From contig JAGQRV010000030.1 of assembly GCA_020425125.1 (NCBI GenBank), positions 21,345 to 85,344 of the forward strand: DNA of 64,000 nt, given 5' to 3'. Origin of the DNA: Paracoccaceae bacterium (lineage in GTDB: Bacteria > Pseudomonadota > Alphaproteobacteria > Rhodobacterales > Rhodobacteraceae). A program made the translations under genes and the position numbers. The notes below the pieces were generated by a model, which saw only the letters and a program-made list of their open reading frames with translations, was not told the DNA's origin and did not search any database. Positions 8,848 to 18,000 of the stretch are shown piece by piece; position 1 is the first letter of the stretch; every line of letters begins with the position of its first letter.

Positions 8848-9804
8848 ATGGGAGACGTCACGAAGCTGATCGCCCGAAGGCTTGTCTACGGAGCCCTCAC
8901 CCTGCTTGTCGTGTCTATCCTGATCTTCTTCGCGGTCGAACTTCTGCCCGGGGACATCGCGCAGGCAGTGCTGGGGCAGGGCGCAACCAAGGAGACCGTG
9001 GCGGCGCTGCGCGAGCAGATGGGTCTCGACCAGCCCGCACCGGTCCGCTACCTGCACTGGCTGGCCGGCGCCGTCCACGGCGATTTCGGGGTATCGCTGA
9101 TCTCGGGCGACCGGGTGAGCGCGGTGATCGGGCCGCGCTTCCTGAACACGCTGTTCCTGGCCTCGTACGCGGCGGTCATCGCGGTGCCCTTTGCCATAAC
9201 CCTCGGCATCCTCGTGGCGCTGTTGCGCAACTCGATCTTCGACCGGGTTGCCAACGTGGTGACCCTGACGGCAATCTCTTCGCCCGAATTCTTTCTGGGT
9301 TACATCCTGATCCTGTTCTTCGCGGTCAAGACCAGTGCCTTTCCCGCGATCGCCAGCATCGGCAGCCACATGAGCTTCGGCGATCTGCTCTACCGCAGCT
9401 TCCTGCCCGCGCTGACGCTGGTCCTTGTCGTGACGGCGCACATGATGCGGATGACCCGCGCGGCGATCATCAGTCTCCTGGCCTCGCCCTATATCGAGAT
9501 GGCCCGCCTCAAGGGGGTGTCGCCATGGCGCGTGATCGTCCGCCACGCCCTGCCGAATGCCTGGGCGCCGATCATCAACGTGGTGGCGCTGAACCTTGCC
9601 TATCTCATCACCGGGGTGGTGCTGGTCGAGGTGGTCTTCGTCTATCCGGGAATCGGCCAGTTGCTGGTCGACGCCGTTTCGAAGCGCGACTTCCCGATCG
9701 TGCAGGCCTGCTGCCTGATCTTCGCGGCGACCTTCATCCTCCTCAACCTTGCCGCCGATGTGGGCGCGATCCTGACCAACCCGCGGCTGAGGCATCCGAA
9801 GTGA
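8848..9804 (+). CDS. ABC transporter permease, DppB-like
   Basis: The 318-residue membrane protein shows the DppB/OppB pattern: an N-terminal helix, a periplasmic domain with the VAALREQMGLDQPAPVRYLHW motif region, and the ATPase-contact loop EMARLKGVSPWRVIVRHALP near residue 215. Six hydrophobic helices are visible. It starts 44 bp after the binding protein behind AGGAGG. With the next permease it forms the membrane channel. Confidence 0.9.
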   Translation: MGDVTKLIARRLVYGALTLLVVSILIFFAVELLPGDIAQAVLGQGATKETVAALREQMGLDQPAPVRYLHWLAGAVHGDFGVSLISGDRVSAVIGPRFLNTLFLASYAAVIAVPFAITLGILVALLRNSIFDRVANVVTLTAISSPEFFLGYILILFFAVKTSAFPAIASIGSHMSFGDLLYRSFLPALTLVLVVTAHMMRMTRAAIISLLASPYIEMARLKGVSPWRVIVRHALPNAWAPIINVVALNLAYLITGVVLVEVVFVYPGIGQLLVDAVSKRDFPIVQACCLIFAATFILLNLAADVGAILTNPRLRHPK

Positions 9805-9814
9805 GGGCGCCGCA

Positions 9815-10876
9815 ATGAGCCATTTCGTCCTCGGCTATTTCGCCGTCCTGATCGCCGCGTCCTGCCTCGCTGCCTATTTCGGCCGGCGGCCCGTCTTCAT
9901 GCTGCTCTTCGTGCTGACGCTGGCCTCGGCGCTTGCCGGGCTCTTCGGCGGTGTGCCGGCGCTCAGGTTCCTGACCGGCGCGGCCGCCGTATTGGCGCTT
10001 GCCGCGGGCATTTCCTATGCGTTCCGGGAGTTCCTGGCGATCGTGTTCGGCGGCGAGGCGGAACGCGAGCTGAAGAACGCGCCGTTGACAGCCATCTTCG
10101 GGCTGTTCGTGATCGCCGTCTACGCCATTGCGGCGGTCTTCGCGCCCATCATCGCACCCTTCGGTCAGGCCGAGGTGGTCTCGTCGGCCTTCGCGCCCGC
10201 AGATGCGCACATGCTTCTGGGCGCCGACCAGCTGGGCCGGGACATGTTCAGCCGGATTATCTTCGGCGCCCGCAATTCGGTCGGAATCGCGCTGATGGCG
10301 ACGCTGCTCGCATTCTTCTTCGGCGCGCTCGGCGGGCTGATCGCGGCGGTCAGGGGCGGCGTCATCGACACCCTGATCGGGCGCATCGCCGACGTGATCA
10401 TGTCGGTGCCGTCGCTGATCTTTTCGCTTCTGATGCTGTCGATCTTCGGCACCTCGATCGTGGTGATCGTCATCGTCGTCGCGGTGATCTATTCGCCGCG
10501 GGTCTTCCGCCTGACCCGTGCGGTGGCCGGCAACATCGTGGTCATGGACTATATCGAGGCCGCGCGGCTGCGGGGGGAGGGCGACTGGTATCTGATCCGG
10601 CGCGAGATCCTGCCCAATGCCACGGCCCCGCTGGTCGCCGAATTCGGGCTCGAATTCTGCTTCGTGTTCCTGCTGATCTCGGGATTGTCGTTCCTGGGGC
10701 TCGGGATCCAGCCGCCGACCGCCGACTGGGGGTCCATGGTGCGGGAGAACGCGACGCTGATCTCGTTCGGGGAATTGACGCCACTGATCCCCGCCGCGGC
10801 CATTGCGCTGCTGACCGTCGCGGTCAACTTCGTGGTGGACTGGATGCTGTGGCGGTCCTCGGGACTGAAGGAGTAA
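9815..10876 (+). CDS. ABC transporter permease, DppC-like
   Basis: The 353-residue protein has the DppC layout, with the characteristic HMLLGADQLGRDMFSRIIFG near residue 130 and the coupling loop YIEAARLRGEGDWYLIRREI near residue 250. Unusually, about 90 extra residues at the N-terminus form three additional hydrophobic helices before the conserved core. It lies ten bases after the first permease and five bases before the ATPase gene, so the operon is tightly packed. Confidence 0.9.
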   Translation: MSHFVLGYFAVLIAASCLAAYFGRRPVFMLLFVLTLASALAGLFGGVPALRFLTGAAAVLALAAGISYAFREFLAIVFGGEAERELKNAPLTAIFGLFVIAVYAIAAVFAPIIAPFGQAEVVSSAFAPADAHMLLGADQLGRDMFSRIIFGARNSVGIALMATLLAFFFGALGGLIAAVRGGVIDTLIGRIADVIMSVPSLIFSLLMLSIFGTSIVVIVIVVAVIYSPRVFRLTRAVAGNIVVMDYIEAARLRGEGDWYLIRREILPNATAPLVAEFGLEFCFVFLLISGLSFLGLGIQPPTADWGSMVRENATLISFGELTPLIPAAAIALLTVAVNFVVDWMLWRSSGLKE

Positions 10877-10880
10877 TCCC

Positions 10881-12530
10881 ATGGCCAAGAACAAGGACGT
10901 GCTGCTCCGGATCCGCGATCTGAGGATCGAGGCGCAGACCGACGACGAATGGCAGGAGATCGTCCACGGCGTGAACCTGACCTTGCACCGGGGCGAGGTC
11001 CTGGGCCTGATCGGGGAATCCGGCGCGGGCAAGTCGACGATCGGTCTTGCCGCGATGGGCTTCGCGCGGGACGGCTGCCGGATTTCGGGTGGTTCGGTCG
11101 AATTCGACGGGATGGAACTGACCACCTCGTCGCCCTCGGCGCTGCGGGCGCTGCGGGGCTCGCGCATCGCCTACGTGGCGCAATCGGCTGCGGCCTCGTT
11201 CAATCCGGCGCACAAGATCATCGACCAGCATGTCGAGGCGCCGGTGATGTACCGGATACGCAAGCGTGCCGAGGCTCAGGAAGACGCGATGCAGCTTTAC
11301 GAGCGGCTGCGTCTGCCGAACCCGCAGGAGATCGGCTTCCGCTATCCGCACCAGGTGTCGGGCGGCCAGCTGCAGCGGGCAATGACGGCGATGGCGATGG
11401 CCTGCCGCCCCGACCTCATCATCTTCGACGAACCGACCACGGCGCTCGACGTCACCACGCAGATCGAGGTTCTGGCGGCGATCCGCGACATCGTCGATCA
11501 GTTCGACACGGCAGCGATCTACATCACGCACGATCTTGCGGTGGTCGCGCAGATGGCGGACCGGATCAAGGTCCTGCTGAAGGGCGAGGAGATCGAGGAA
11601 GCCTCGACGGAGAAGATGCTGGAGGATCCGCAGGAGGATTATACCCGCAGTCTCTGGGCGGTACGCAGCTTCGAACGGCAGCAGAAGCCGCGGCCCGACG
11701 ACGGAACGAAGCCGGTGGTCTCGGTCCAGGATATCGACGCCGCCTACGGAGACACCAAGGTTCTGGAGGACGTTTCCTTCGACATCTACCCAGGCATGAC
11801 CGTCGCGGTCGTGGGCGAAAGCGGATCGGGCAAGTCGACGACGGCGCGCTGCATCACCGGGCTTCTGCCGCCGGCCAAGGGAAGGATACTTTTCGACGGT
11901 ACGGAAATGCCGCCGGCCTTCCGGCAGCGCAGCAAGGATCAGCTGCGCCAGGTCCAGATGATCTATCAGATGGCCGATACCGCGCTGAACCCGCGGCTCC
12001 GGATCGGCGAGATCATCGGGCGGCCGGCACGTTTCTACGGCGGCCTCAGGGGAGTGAAGCTCAAGAACCGCGTGGACGAGCTTCTCGGTCTGATCGAACT
12101 GGAACCGTCCAAATTCTATTCCCGCTTTCCGCCCGAACTGTCCGGCGGGCAGAAGCAGCGCATCGGCATCGCCCGGGCCCTGGCCGCGGAACCGCGCTTC
12201 ATCATCTGCGACGAGGTGACGAGCGCGCTCGACCAGCTCGTCGCTGAGGGGATCCTGAAGCTTCTCGACCGCCTGCAGAAAGAACTGGGCCTCGCCTACA
12301 TGTTCATCACCCATGACCTGGCCACGGTCCGCGCCATCGCGGACGAGGTCGTGGTGATGCAGAGGGGACGGGTGGTGGAGCAGGGACCCAAGGACGAGAT
12401 GTTCCAGCCGCCGCACCACCCCTATACCGATCTGCTGCTGTCCTCCGTTCCGGAGATGGATCCGAACTGGCTGACCGCGCTGCTCGAAGAACGCGGGGTC
12501 GACAATGTCGGCGAGGCAGCCAAGGTCTGA
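10881..12530 (+). CDS. ABC transporter ATP-binding protein with two fused ATPase domains (DppD-DppF type)
   Basis: The 549-residue protein carries two complete nucleotide-binding domains. The first has Walker A GESGAGKST at residues 45-53, signature VSGGQLQRA, Walker B LIIFDEPTTALD. The second has GESGSGKST near residue 313, LSGGQKQRI and FIICDEVTSALDQ. Both end with the peptide-transporter C-terminal motif region. Peptide importers often encode the two ATPases separately; here they are one chain. The second Walker B reads DEVTSALD instead of DEPTSALD, a common variant in the DppF half. The operon ends at a hairpin shared with the convergent puuD. Confidence 0.92.
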   Translation: MAKNKDVLLRIRDLRIEAQTDDEWQEIVHGVNLTLHRGEVLGLIGESGAGKSTIGLAAMGFARDGCRISGGSVEFDGMELTTSSPSALRALRGSRIAYVAQSAAASFNPAHKIIDQHVEAPVMYRIRKRAEAQEDAMQLYERLRLPNPQEIGFRYPHQVSGGQLQRAMTAMAMACRPDLIIFDEPTTALDVTTQIEVLAAIRDIVDQFDTAAIYITHDLAVVAQMADRIKVLLKGEEIEEASTEKMLEDPQEDYTRSLWAVRSFERQQKPRPDDGTKPVVSVQDIDAAYGDTKVLEDVSFDIYPGMTVAVVGESGSGKSTTARCITGLLPPAKGRILFDGTEMPPAFRQRSKDQLRQVQMIYQMADTALNPRLRIGEIIGRPARFYGGLRGVKLKNRVDELLGLIELEPSKFYSRFPPELSGGQKQRIGIARALAAEPRFIICDEVTSALDQLVAEGILKLLDRLQKELGLAYMFITHDLATVRAIADEVVVMQRGRVVEQGPKDEMFQPPHHPYTDLLLSSVPEMDPNWLTALLEERGVDNVGEAAKV

Positions 12531-12551
12531 TCTGGCCGAAGCCGGTCAGAT
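12530..12551. terminator. Candidate bidirectional hairpin terminator between the ABC operon and the puuD unit
   Basis: ATCTGGCC (12530-12537) and GGTCAGAT (12544-12551) pair over eight positions with one G-U pair and a six-base loop GAAGCC. It begins at the last base of the ABC operon. There is no thymine run, so intrinsic termination is uncertain. Confidence 0.4.
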
Positions 12552-12557
12552 GATCGG

Positions 12558-12641
12558 CTACGCAGAGCCGAGAATGGTCGCCACGACGATCGCGTAGACC
12601 GCCAGAGGCGCCTGCCATGAGCCGCCGCGTTTGCGCAGCAT
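12558..12641 (-). CDS. Possible 27-residue membrane peptide downstream of puuD
   Basis: A short frame starts with ATG at 12639-12641, nine bases after the puuD stop, and encodes MLRKRGGSWQAPLAVYAI followed by VVATILGSA: a basic N-terminus and one hydrophobic helix. The composition is that of a single-span membrane peptide, but the ribosome site is weak and I know no family. It could be a real small subunit or a chance frame. Confidence 0.3.
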   Translation of the reverse strand: MLRKRGGSWQAPLAVYAIVVATILGSA

Positions 12642-12649
12642 GTCCAGGG

Positions 12650-13879
12650 TCAGTTCACCGCGGCACGATACCAGTCGACGATGGCGGCGCGCTCCTCGGG
12701 TTCCACATAGGTCACGTTGGCCGGCGGCATGGCATGGGTAACGCCGGCCTGAAGATAGATCGACCTGGCGTTCCGGGCGATCTCCGCGTCGGTTTCCAGC
12801 AGCACGCCCTTCGGTGCATGATGGATCCCTTCCCAGACCGGCTCGCGCGCGTGACACATGGAGCAACGCCCCATCACGATGTCGCGCGCCTGCTCGAATC
12901 CGGGGGCCTGCGCGAAGGTTTCCTCGAACCGGGTCATCGGCGCCGCCTCCGCCTCGTCGATGGGCGAGAACATTGGCGCCGTCGAGAGCCAGACGATGAT
13001 CAGGAACAGGATCACCGTGACCGGCCAGGTCCAGATCGGGTTGCCCGCGCGGGCATGGCGTGTGTTGAAGTAATGTCGGATCGTCACGCCCATCAGGAAC
13101 ACGAAGGCCGGAATCAGCCACGCATTCGGCGTTGCGAAGGCCAGCGGATAGTGGTTCGACAGCATCAGGAACAGGACCGGCAGGGTCAGGTAGTTGTTGT
13201 GCGTCGACCTGAGCTTGGCGATCTTGCCGTATTTCGGATCGGGCGTCCGTCCGGCCTTCAGATCGGCCACCACGATCTTCTGGTTCGGAATGATGATGAG
13301 GAAGACGTTCGCGGTCATGATCGTCGCGGTGAACGCCCCCAGATGCAGCAGCGCCGCGCGTCCGGTGAAGATCTGGTTGTAGCCCCAGGACATCACGATC
13401 AGCGCCACGAAGAGCAGCAACATCAGGGTCGTCGGGGTTTCGCCCAGCTTCGACTTGCAGAGCCGGTCATAGATCAGCCAGCCGACGGTCAGCGACGCCG
13501 CCGAGATGAGGATGGCCTGCCAGACGGCCAGGTCGGCCTTTTCCGGGTCGATCATGAACAGGTGCGCGCCCGCCCAGTAGACGATCATCAGAAGCGCAGC
13601 GCCGGACAGCCAGGTCGCGTAGCTCTCCCATTTGAACCAGGTCAGGTGGTCGGGCATCCGCTCGGGCGCGACGAGGTATTTCTGGATGTGGTAGAAGCCG
13701 CCGCCATGGACCTGCCATTCCTCGCCGAAGGCGCCGGGGGGAAGGTCCGGGGCCTTCCGCAACCCCAGATCCAGCGCAACGAAGTAGAAGGAGGAACCGA
13801 TCCAGGCGATGGCGGTGATCACGTGCAGCCAGCGGACCGCGAAGGCGAGCCAATCCCAGAGAATGGCATAGTCGTACAT
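12650..13879 (-). CDS. puuD: Membrane urate hydroxylase PuuD with C-terminal cytochrome c domain
   Basis: The 409-residue protein has about eight to nine transmembrane helices in the first 310 residues (start MYDYAILWDWLAFAVRWLHV) and a C-terminal cytochrome c domain with haem motif CSMCH at residues 339-343 and a downstream methionine in HAMPP as likely axial ligand. PuuD oxidises urate to 5-hydroxyisourate and passes electrons to the respiratory chain, so it makes no hydrogen peroxide, unlike the soluble uricase. The ATG at 13877-13879 follows GGGAG and was preferred over an upstream in-frame start. The next pathway gene, uraH, lies 160 bp upstream in the same direction. Confidence 0.93.
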   Translation of the reverse strand: MYDYAILWDWLAFAVRWLHVITAIAWIGSSFYFVALDLGLRKAPDLPPGAFGEEWQVHGGGFYHIQKYLVAPERMPDHLTWFKWESYATWLSGAALLMIVYWAGAHLFMIDPEKADLAVWQAILISAASLTVGWLIYDRLCKSKLGETPTTLMLLLFVALIVMSWGYNQIFTGRAALLHLGAFTATIMTANVFLIIIPNQKIVVADLKAGRTPDPKYGKIAKLRSTHNNYLTLPVLFLMLSNHYPLAFATPNAWLIPAFVFLMGVTIRHYFNTRHARAGNPIWTWPVTVILFLIIVWLSTAPMFSPIDEAEAAPMTRFEETFAQAPGFEQARDIVMGRCSMCHAREPVWEGIHHAPKGVLLETDAEIARNARSIYLQAGVTHAMPPANVTYVEPEERAAIVDWYRAAVN

Positions 13880-14039
13880 GAGGGAACTCCCGGGGCAATC
13901 TGGGGTCAGACTAGGCCGCGCCATTCGGGGCCGGTAGTCCAATTCGCTGCCGATTGTCGGGCGATGCACGAAAATCGGGCGGCGCACCGACCCGTCGCCG
14001 CTTCTGGCAGCCGCCGGCGTTCAGGGGTGCAGCCGGGTC

Positions 14040-14393
14040 TCAGCTGCCGCGATAGGTGGCGAAGCCGAACGGCGACAGCAGCAGCGGCACGTGGTAATGG
14101 CTTTCTTCGGACATGCCGAACCGGATCGGGATGACGTCGAGAAAGCGGGGTTCCTCGGGCGGCGTACGGCTGGCATCCAGATACGCGCCGGCATGGAAGA
14201 CGAGCTCGTAGGTGCCGGTGCGGAATTCGTCGGCGGGAAGGATCTGCACGTCGGTGCGCCCGTCCGCATTGGTGGTCAGGCTGCGCAGATGTGTCCGCGC
14301 CTCGCCCTCGATCCGGAACAGCTCGATCCGCATCCCCTCGGCGGGACAGCCGCGGGCGGTATCGAGAACATGAGTGGTCAGATAGCCAGGCAT
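14040..14393 (-). CDS. uraH: 5-Hydroxyisourate hydrolase
   Basis: The 117-residue protein is a transthyretin-like hydrolase: [19 protein letters not shown] at the N-terminus, central GRTDVQ, and the diagnostic C-terminal YRGS. It opens hydroxyisourate, the PuuD product, to 2-oxo-4-hydroxy-4-carboxy-5-ureidoimidazoline (OHCU). No signal peptide is seen, so it acts in the cytoplasm. It is transcribed divergently from the allantoinase fusion across a 134-bp spacer, and in the same direction as puuD. Confidence 0.94.
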   Translation of the reverse strand: MPGYLTTHVLDTARGCPAEGMRIELFRIEGEARTHLRSLTTNADGRTDVQILPADEFRTGTYELVFHAGAYLDASRTPPEEPRFLDVIPIRFGMSEESHYHVPLLLSPFGFATYRGS

Positions 14394-14527
14394 CGGGATC
14401 TCCGTTCGTCAAATGGGTGGCACGCGGCCGGGATTTGGGCTTACCTCCCGGACGGAACGCCGCCTCGCGCGCCGCGCGGACACTTCGGCACCGTTCCCGA
14501 GTACAGGCAAGCGAACCGGAGGACCAC

Positions 14528-15940
14528 GTGACCAGATATCCCCGCGACATGGGTGGCTATGGACCGACGCCGCCGTCCGCCGACTGGCCGGGCGGCGCGC
14601 GGATCGCGGTGCAGATCGTGCTCAACTACGAAGAAGGCGGCGAGAACTGCATCCTGCATGGCGATGCTGCGTCAGAGGCGTTCCTGAGCGAGATCGTGGG
14701 CGCACAGCCCTGGATCGGACAGCGCCACTGGAACATGGAATCGATCTACGAATACGGCGCGCGCGCCGGTTTCTGGCGGCTCCATCGGCTGATGAAGGAT
14801 CTTCCGGTGACGGTCTATGGCGTCGCTTCGGCGCTGGCACGATCGCCGGAGCAGGTTGCGGCGATGAAGGGGGCGGGCTGGGAGATCGCCAGCCACGGTC
14901 TGAAATGGGTCGAATACCGCGACATCCCCGAAGACGAGGAGCGCGCCCACATGGCCGAGGCCATCCGCCTCCATACCGAAGTGGTGGGGGAACGCCCGAG
15001 GGGCTGGTATACCGGTCGGTCGTCGATCAACACGGTCCGACTGGCGGCCGAGGAAGGCGGCTTTGCGTATGTCGCGGATACCTACGACGACGATCTCCCC
15101 TACTGGCTCCGGATCTCCGGGCGCGATCAGTTGATCGTGCCCTATACGCTCGATGCCAACGACATGCGCTTTGCGACCCCGCAGGGGTTCAATTCCGGCG
15201 ATCAGTTCTTCGCCTACCTGCGCGACGCCTTCGACTGCCTTTATGCCGAGGGCACGGCCGGAGAGCCGAAGATGATGTCGGTCGGCCTGCATTGCCGCCT
15301 GATCGGGCGTCCGGGCCGGGTGATGGCCCTGCGGCGCTTCCTCGACCATGCGCGGAGCCATGATGGTGTCTGGTTCGCGACCCGGTTGCAGATCGCCGAA
15401 CATTGGGCCGCCACACATCCACCCGTCGCCTTCGACCGGCCGTCGCGGATGGACGAGGCCGCCTTCGTCGCGGCCTTCGGATCGGTCTATGAACATTCGC
15501 CCTGGATTGCGAAGCGGGCCTTCCGGCTGGAGCTCGGGCCCGCGCACGATTGCGCCGCCGGCATGGCCAATGCGCTCGCCCGTGTGTTCCGCTCGGCCAC
15601 CGAGGCAGAGCGGATGGGCGTTCTTACCGCGCATCCCGACCTGGCCGGCAAGCTCGCGGCGGCGAAGCGGCTGACGACGGAGTCGACGGCCGAGCAGGCC
15701 TCTGCCGGGCTCGACGCGCTGACCGATGCCGAGCGGGACGAATTCAGCCGGCTGAACGCCGCCTATGTGGACAAGTTCGGATTTCCGTTCATCATCGCCG
15801 TGCGCGACCACACCAAGGCTTCCATCCTCGCCGCGTTCAAGCGCCGGATCGAGAACGACCGGGAGGCGGAATTCGCCGAGGCCTGCCGACAGGTCGAACG
15901 GATTGGTGCGCACCGGCTGAAGGCGATGCTGCCGCGATGA
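14528..15940 (+). CDS. Bifunctional allantoinase (PuuE) / OHCU decarboxylase (UraD)
   Basis: The 470-residue protein joins two enzymes. Residues 1 to about 300 are the polysaccharide-deacetylase-like allantoinase PuuE (RYPRDMGGYGPTPP, NYEEGGENCILHGD, EIASHGLKW, GWYTGRSS). Residues about 310-470 are OHCU decarboxylase, with TAHPDLAGKLA and KFGFPFIIAVR. It would decarboxylate OHCU to S-allantoin and hydrolyse that to allantoate, two consecutive steps. The start is GTG 14528-14530 behind GGAGG. The stop overlaps the ATG of allA (ATGA), so the two are coupled. Confidence 0.92.
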   Translation: MTRYPRDMGGYGPTPPSADWPGGARIAVQIVLNYEEGGENCILHGDAASEAFLSEIVGAQPWIGQRHWNMESIYEYGARAGFWRLHRLMKDLPVTVYGVASALARSPEQVAAMKGAGWEIASHGLKWVEYRDIPEDEERAHMAEAIRLHTEVVGERPRGWYTGRSSINTVRLAAEEGGFAYVADTYDDDLPYWLRISGRDQLIVPYTLDANDMRFATPQGFNSGDQFFAYLRDAFDCLYAEGTAGEPKMMSVGLHCRLIGRPGRVMALRRFLDHARSHDGVWFATRLQIAEHWAATHPPVAFDRPSRMDEAAFVAAFGSVYEHSPWIAKRAFRLELGPAHDCAAGMANALARVFRSATEAERMGVLTAHPDLAGKLAAAKRLTTESTAEQASAGLDALTDAERDEFSRLNAAYVDKFGFPFIIAVRDHTKASILAAFKRRIENDREAEFAEACRQVERIGAHRLKAMLPR

Positions 15941-16425
15941 GTCGCGATCTGGAGATGCGGCCTCTGACGGTGGAGGCCTTTGCGCCCTTTGGTGAGGTTC
16001 TCGAGGCGGTTGGCGCACCGGACCGGATCATCAACCAGGGCTTCTGCGGGCGGTTCCACGACCGCGCGAAGGTGGACTTCGGAACCGGCAGGGCGGGGAT
16101 CAGCCTGTTCGAGGCGGTGCCGCGCGCGCTTCCCTACACGCTCGACATGGTCGAGCGGCATCCGGAGGGCAGCCAGGCTTTCGTGCCGATGACCGAACAC
16201 CCTTTCCTGGTCATCGTCGCGCCGGACGAGGGCGGCGTGCCTGGCCGGCCGCTGGCGTTTCGAACGGCGCCGCATCAGGCGATCAACCTTCGTCGCGGCA
16301 CCTGGCACGGCGTGCTGACACCGCTCCATGCGCCGGGGCTGTTCGCGGTGATCGACCGGATCGGAGACGCGGCGAACCTCGAGGAACACTGGTTCGATAC
16401 GCCGTGGCGGGTGGTCGGAGGCTGA
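15937..16425 (+). CDS. allA: Ureidoglycolate lyase
   Basis: The 162-residue cupin-fold protein shows PLTVEAFAPFGEVLE, ERHPEGSQAFVPM and NLRRGTWHGVLTPL, diagnostic of the AllA family. It splits ureidoglycolate into glyoxylate and urea, the last step of the pathway encoded here. It is coupled to the upstream allantoinase/decarboxylase gene by a four-base overlap and converges on the PhoD-like gene, whose stop lies six bases away. Confidence 0.93.
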   Translation: MSRDLEMRPLTVEAFAPFGEVLEAVGAPDRIINQGFCGRFHDRAKVDFGTGRAGISLFEAVPRALPYTLDMVERHPEGSQAFVPMTEHPFLVIVAPDEGGVPGRPLAFRTAPHQAINLRRGTWHGVLTPLHAPGLFAVIDRIGDAANLEEHWFDTPWRVVGG

Positions 16426-16431
16426 CGGCGC

Positions 16432-17883
16432 TCAGATCGGCATCGGGTCGGTCGGACCGCTGTCTTCCAGACGCCAGGACGCGGTCCAGGCGTCCTGCGT
16501 CCGTTCGAGGACTAGATAGTTCCGCTCGGCCGTATAGACGCTGCGCCGGCCGGGCAGGGGATGCAGCCGAAGCGGATGGTCCTTGAGCGGCGCCTCTCCG
16601 AACCGGGCCAGCAGGCCGAGGACCGCCCCGTAAGTCCAGTGCGGCGGCGGATGGGCGATTCCCGAGGCAACGAGCTGATGGATCGGCCCGGATGCTGTGG
16701 CCATGGTGCCGCGTGTCGCGAGATGGATCTCGCCCGACAGGAACGTGATCTCGCTGCCGCGCCAGTGCAGCGCAATGGACGCGGAAAGGAAGTCCTGCCA
16801 TTCGGTCCGGTGGGCGTGGCTCTGCCATTGGTCGCGGAGGTCGTCCTCGTACTTCTCGAACCACGGCGTGCGCTGCATCCAGCTTTCGACCAGCGACAGC
16901 CGGGGGCCGATGGCGGGAACGCTTGACAGGATCAGCGTGCGCGGCTCCGCGGGGGCGGCCAACGCGGCACGGAACGCCTCCCAGCCGTTGGTGCCCATTA
17001 CCCGGTCGGGGCGGCGTTCGGATCTCAGGTCCGGGGCGATGATCCTGAGCCCGGGCAGTGCCACCTGCCAGCCGAGCGACCGGCCGGACGGATCGTCGCA
17101 AATGATCGGCAGCCGGTCTGATGTGGCCGCCATCTGAAACAGCAGGAACGCGCGCCGGGCCACTGCGAAGAGGGTCCGCCCGATGGACGAGTCGAGAGCC
17201 GGCGGTTTCAGCGAGCCCCATCCGTCGCAGATATCGTGGTCGTCCCACATCGCCAGGGACGGAACGCGTGCAGCCAGATAGGCGAATTCGGGCTGGGCAT
17301 AGAGTTGCAGGTACCGCGCAGCGAACGCGTCCGCGAGTGACGCGCGCAGGTCCTCGAGTGCATCTTCGTCCACTACTTCGGGCAGATCGCGGGGCCAGCC
17401 GGCAGACAGCGGATGCGCATGGGTGGCTTCGTCGGCATAGATCTGGTCCCCGCCGTGAAGCAGGATCTGGAACGGCGCTGCGCGGTGCTCCTCGCCCAGC
17501 CGAGCCCACATCGCATTCCGCTCACGCATGTCGCGGTCGAGATCGCCATGCTCCTGCCCGTTGCAGGACGCAAAGGCGACTCGGAGGTCGTCGTCGTAGC
17601 TGGTGTCGACCGAATATTCGATGCCGTCCGCGCGATAGGTCGCGGTCCCGCCGCGGGGCAGGCGCATGTCGTAGAGATGGATGTCCCAATTCGACATGGA
17701 TGCGGCAAGGCGATGTCCGGCCTGTCCGTCCGCCGTGGAAACCTCCGGCGCCGGCTGTCCGCTGCAGACCGCCATGAGCGCCGCGAGAAGGACATCGCCG
17801 GATTCGAGGCCGCGGAAATGCAGTACCGGGCCGACCGGTCCCCGATCCGGCGCGTCGGCCCCGCCGCCTGTTGCCTTGCGCAT
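16432..17883 (-). CDS. PhoD-like metallophosphatase, apparently cytoplasmic
   Basis: The 483-residue protein carries the PhoD metal-binding motifs VAFASCNGQ, LLHGGDQIYADE, LAMWDDHDICDGWG and FLSGEIHLAT. Classical PhoD enzymes are Tat-exported phosphodiesterases, but no signal peptide is visible here: the N-terminus is MRKATGGGADAPDRG. The start was chosen at ATG 17881-17883 because AAGGGGA precedes it. It sits between allA and allE, so a link to purine catabolism is possible, but no step needs a phosphatase. The substrate is unknown. Confidence 0.8.
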   Translation of the reverse strand: MRKATGGGADAPDRGPVGPVLHFRGLESGDVLLAALMAVCSGQPAPEVSTADGQAGHRLAASMSNWDIHLYDMRLPRGGTATYRADGIEYSVDTSYDDDLRVAFASCNGQEHGDLDRDMRERNAMWARLGEEHRAAPFQILLHGGDQIYADEATHAHPLSAGWPRDLPEVVDEDALEDLRASLADAFAARYLQLYAQPEFAYLAARVPSLAMWDDHDICDGWGSLKPPALDSSIGRTLFAVARRAFLLFQMAATSDRLPIICDDPSGRSLGWQVALPGLRIIAPDLRSERRPDRVMGTNGWEAFRAALAAPAEPRTLILSSVPAIGPRLSLVESWMQRTPWFEKYEDDLRDQWQSHAHRTEWQDFLSASIALHWRGSEITFLSGEIHLATRGTMATASGPIHQLVASGIAHPPPHWTYGAVLGLLARFGEAPLKDHPLRLHPLPGRRSVYTAERNYLVLERTQDAWTASWRLEDSGPTDPMPI

Positions 17884-18000
17884 GCTGCCGTCCCCTTCGT
17901 CCGTCCTGGCATCCGTCCACCGCCCGACCGTCGGCGGGGCAGCCACGTCCCATGGATCAAGGCTGTCGCGGGGACCTGCGCCTCAATTTGCGGGGCGGTG

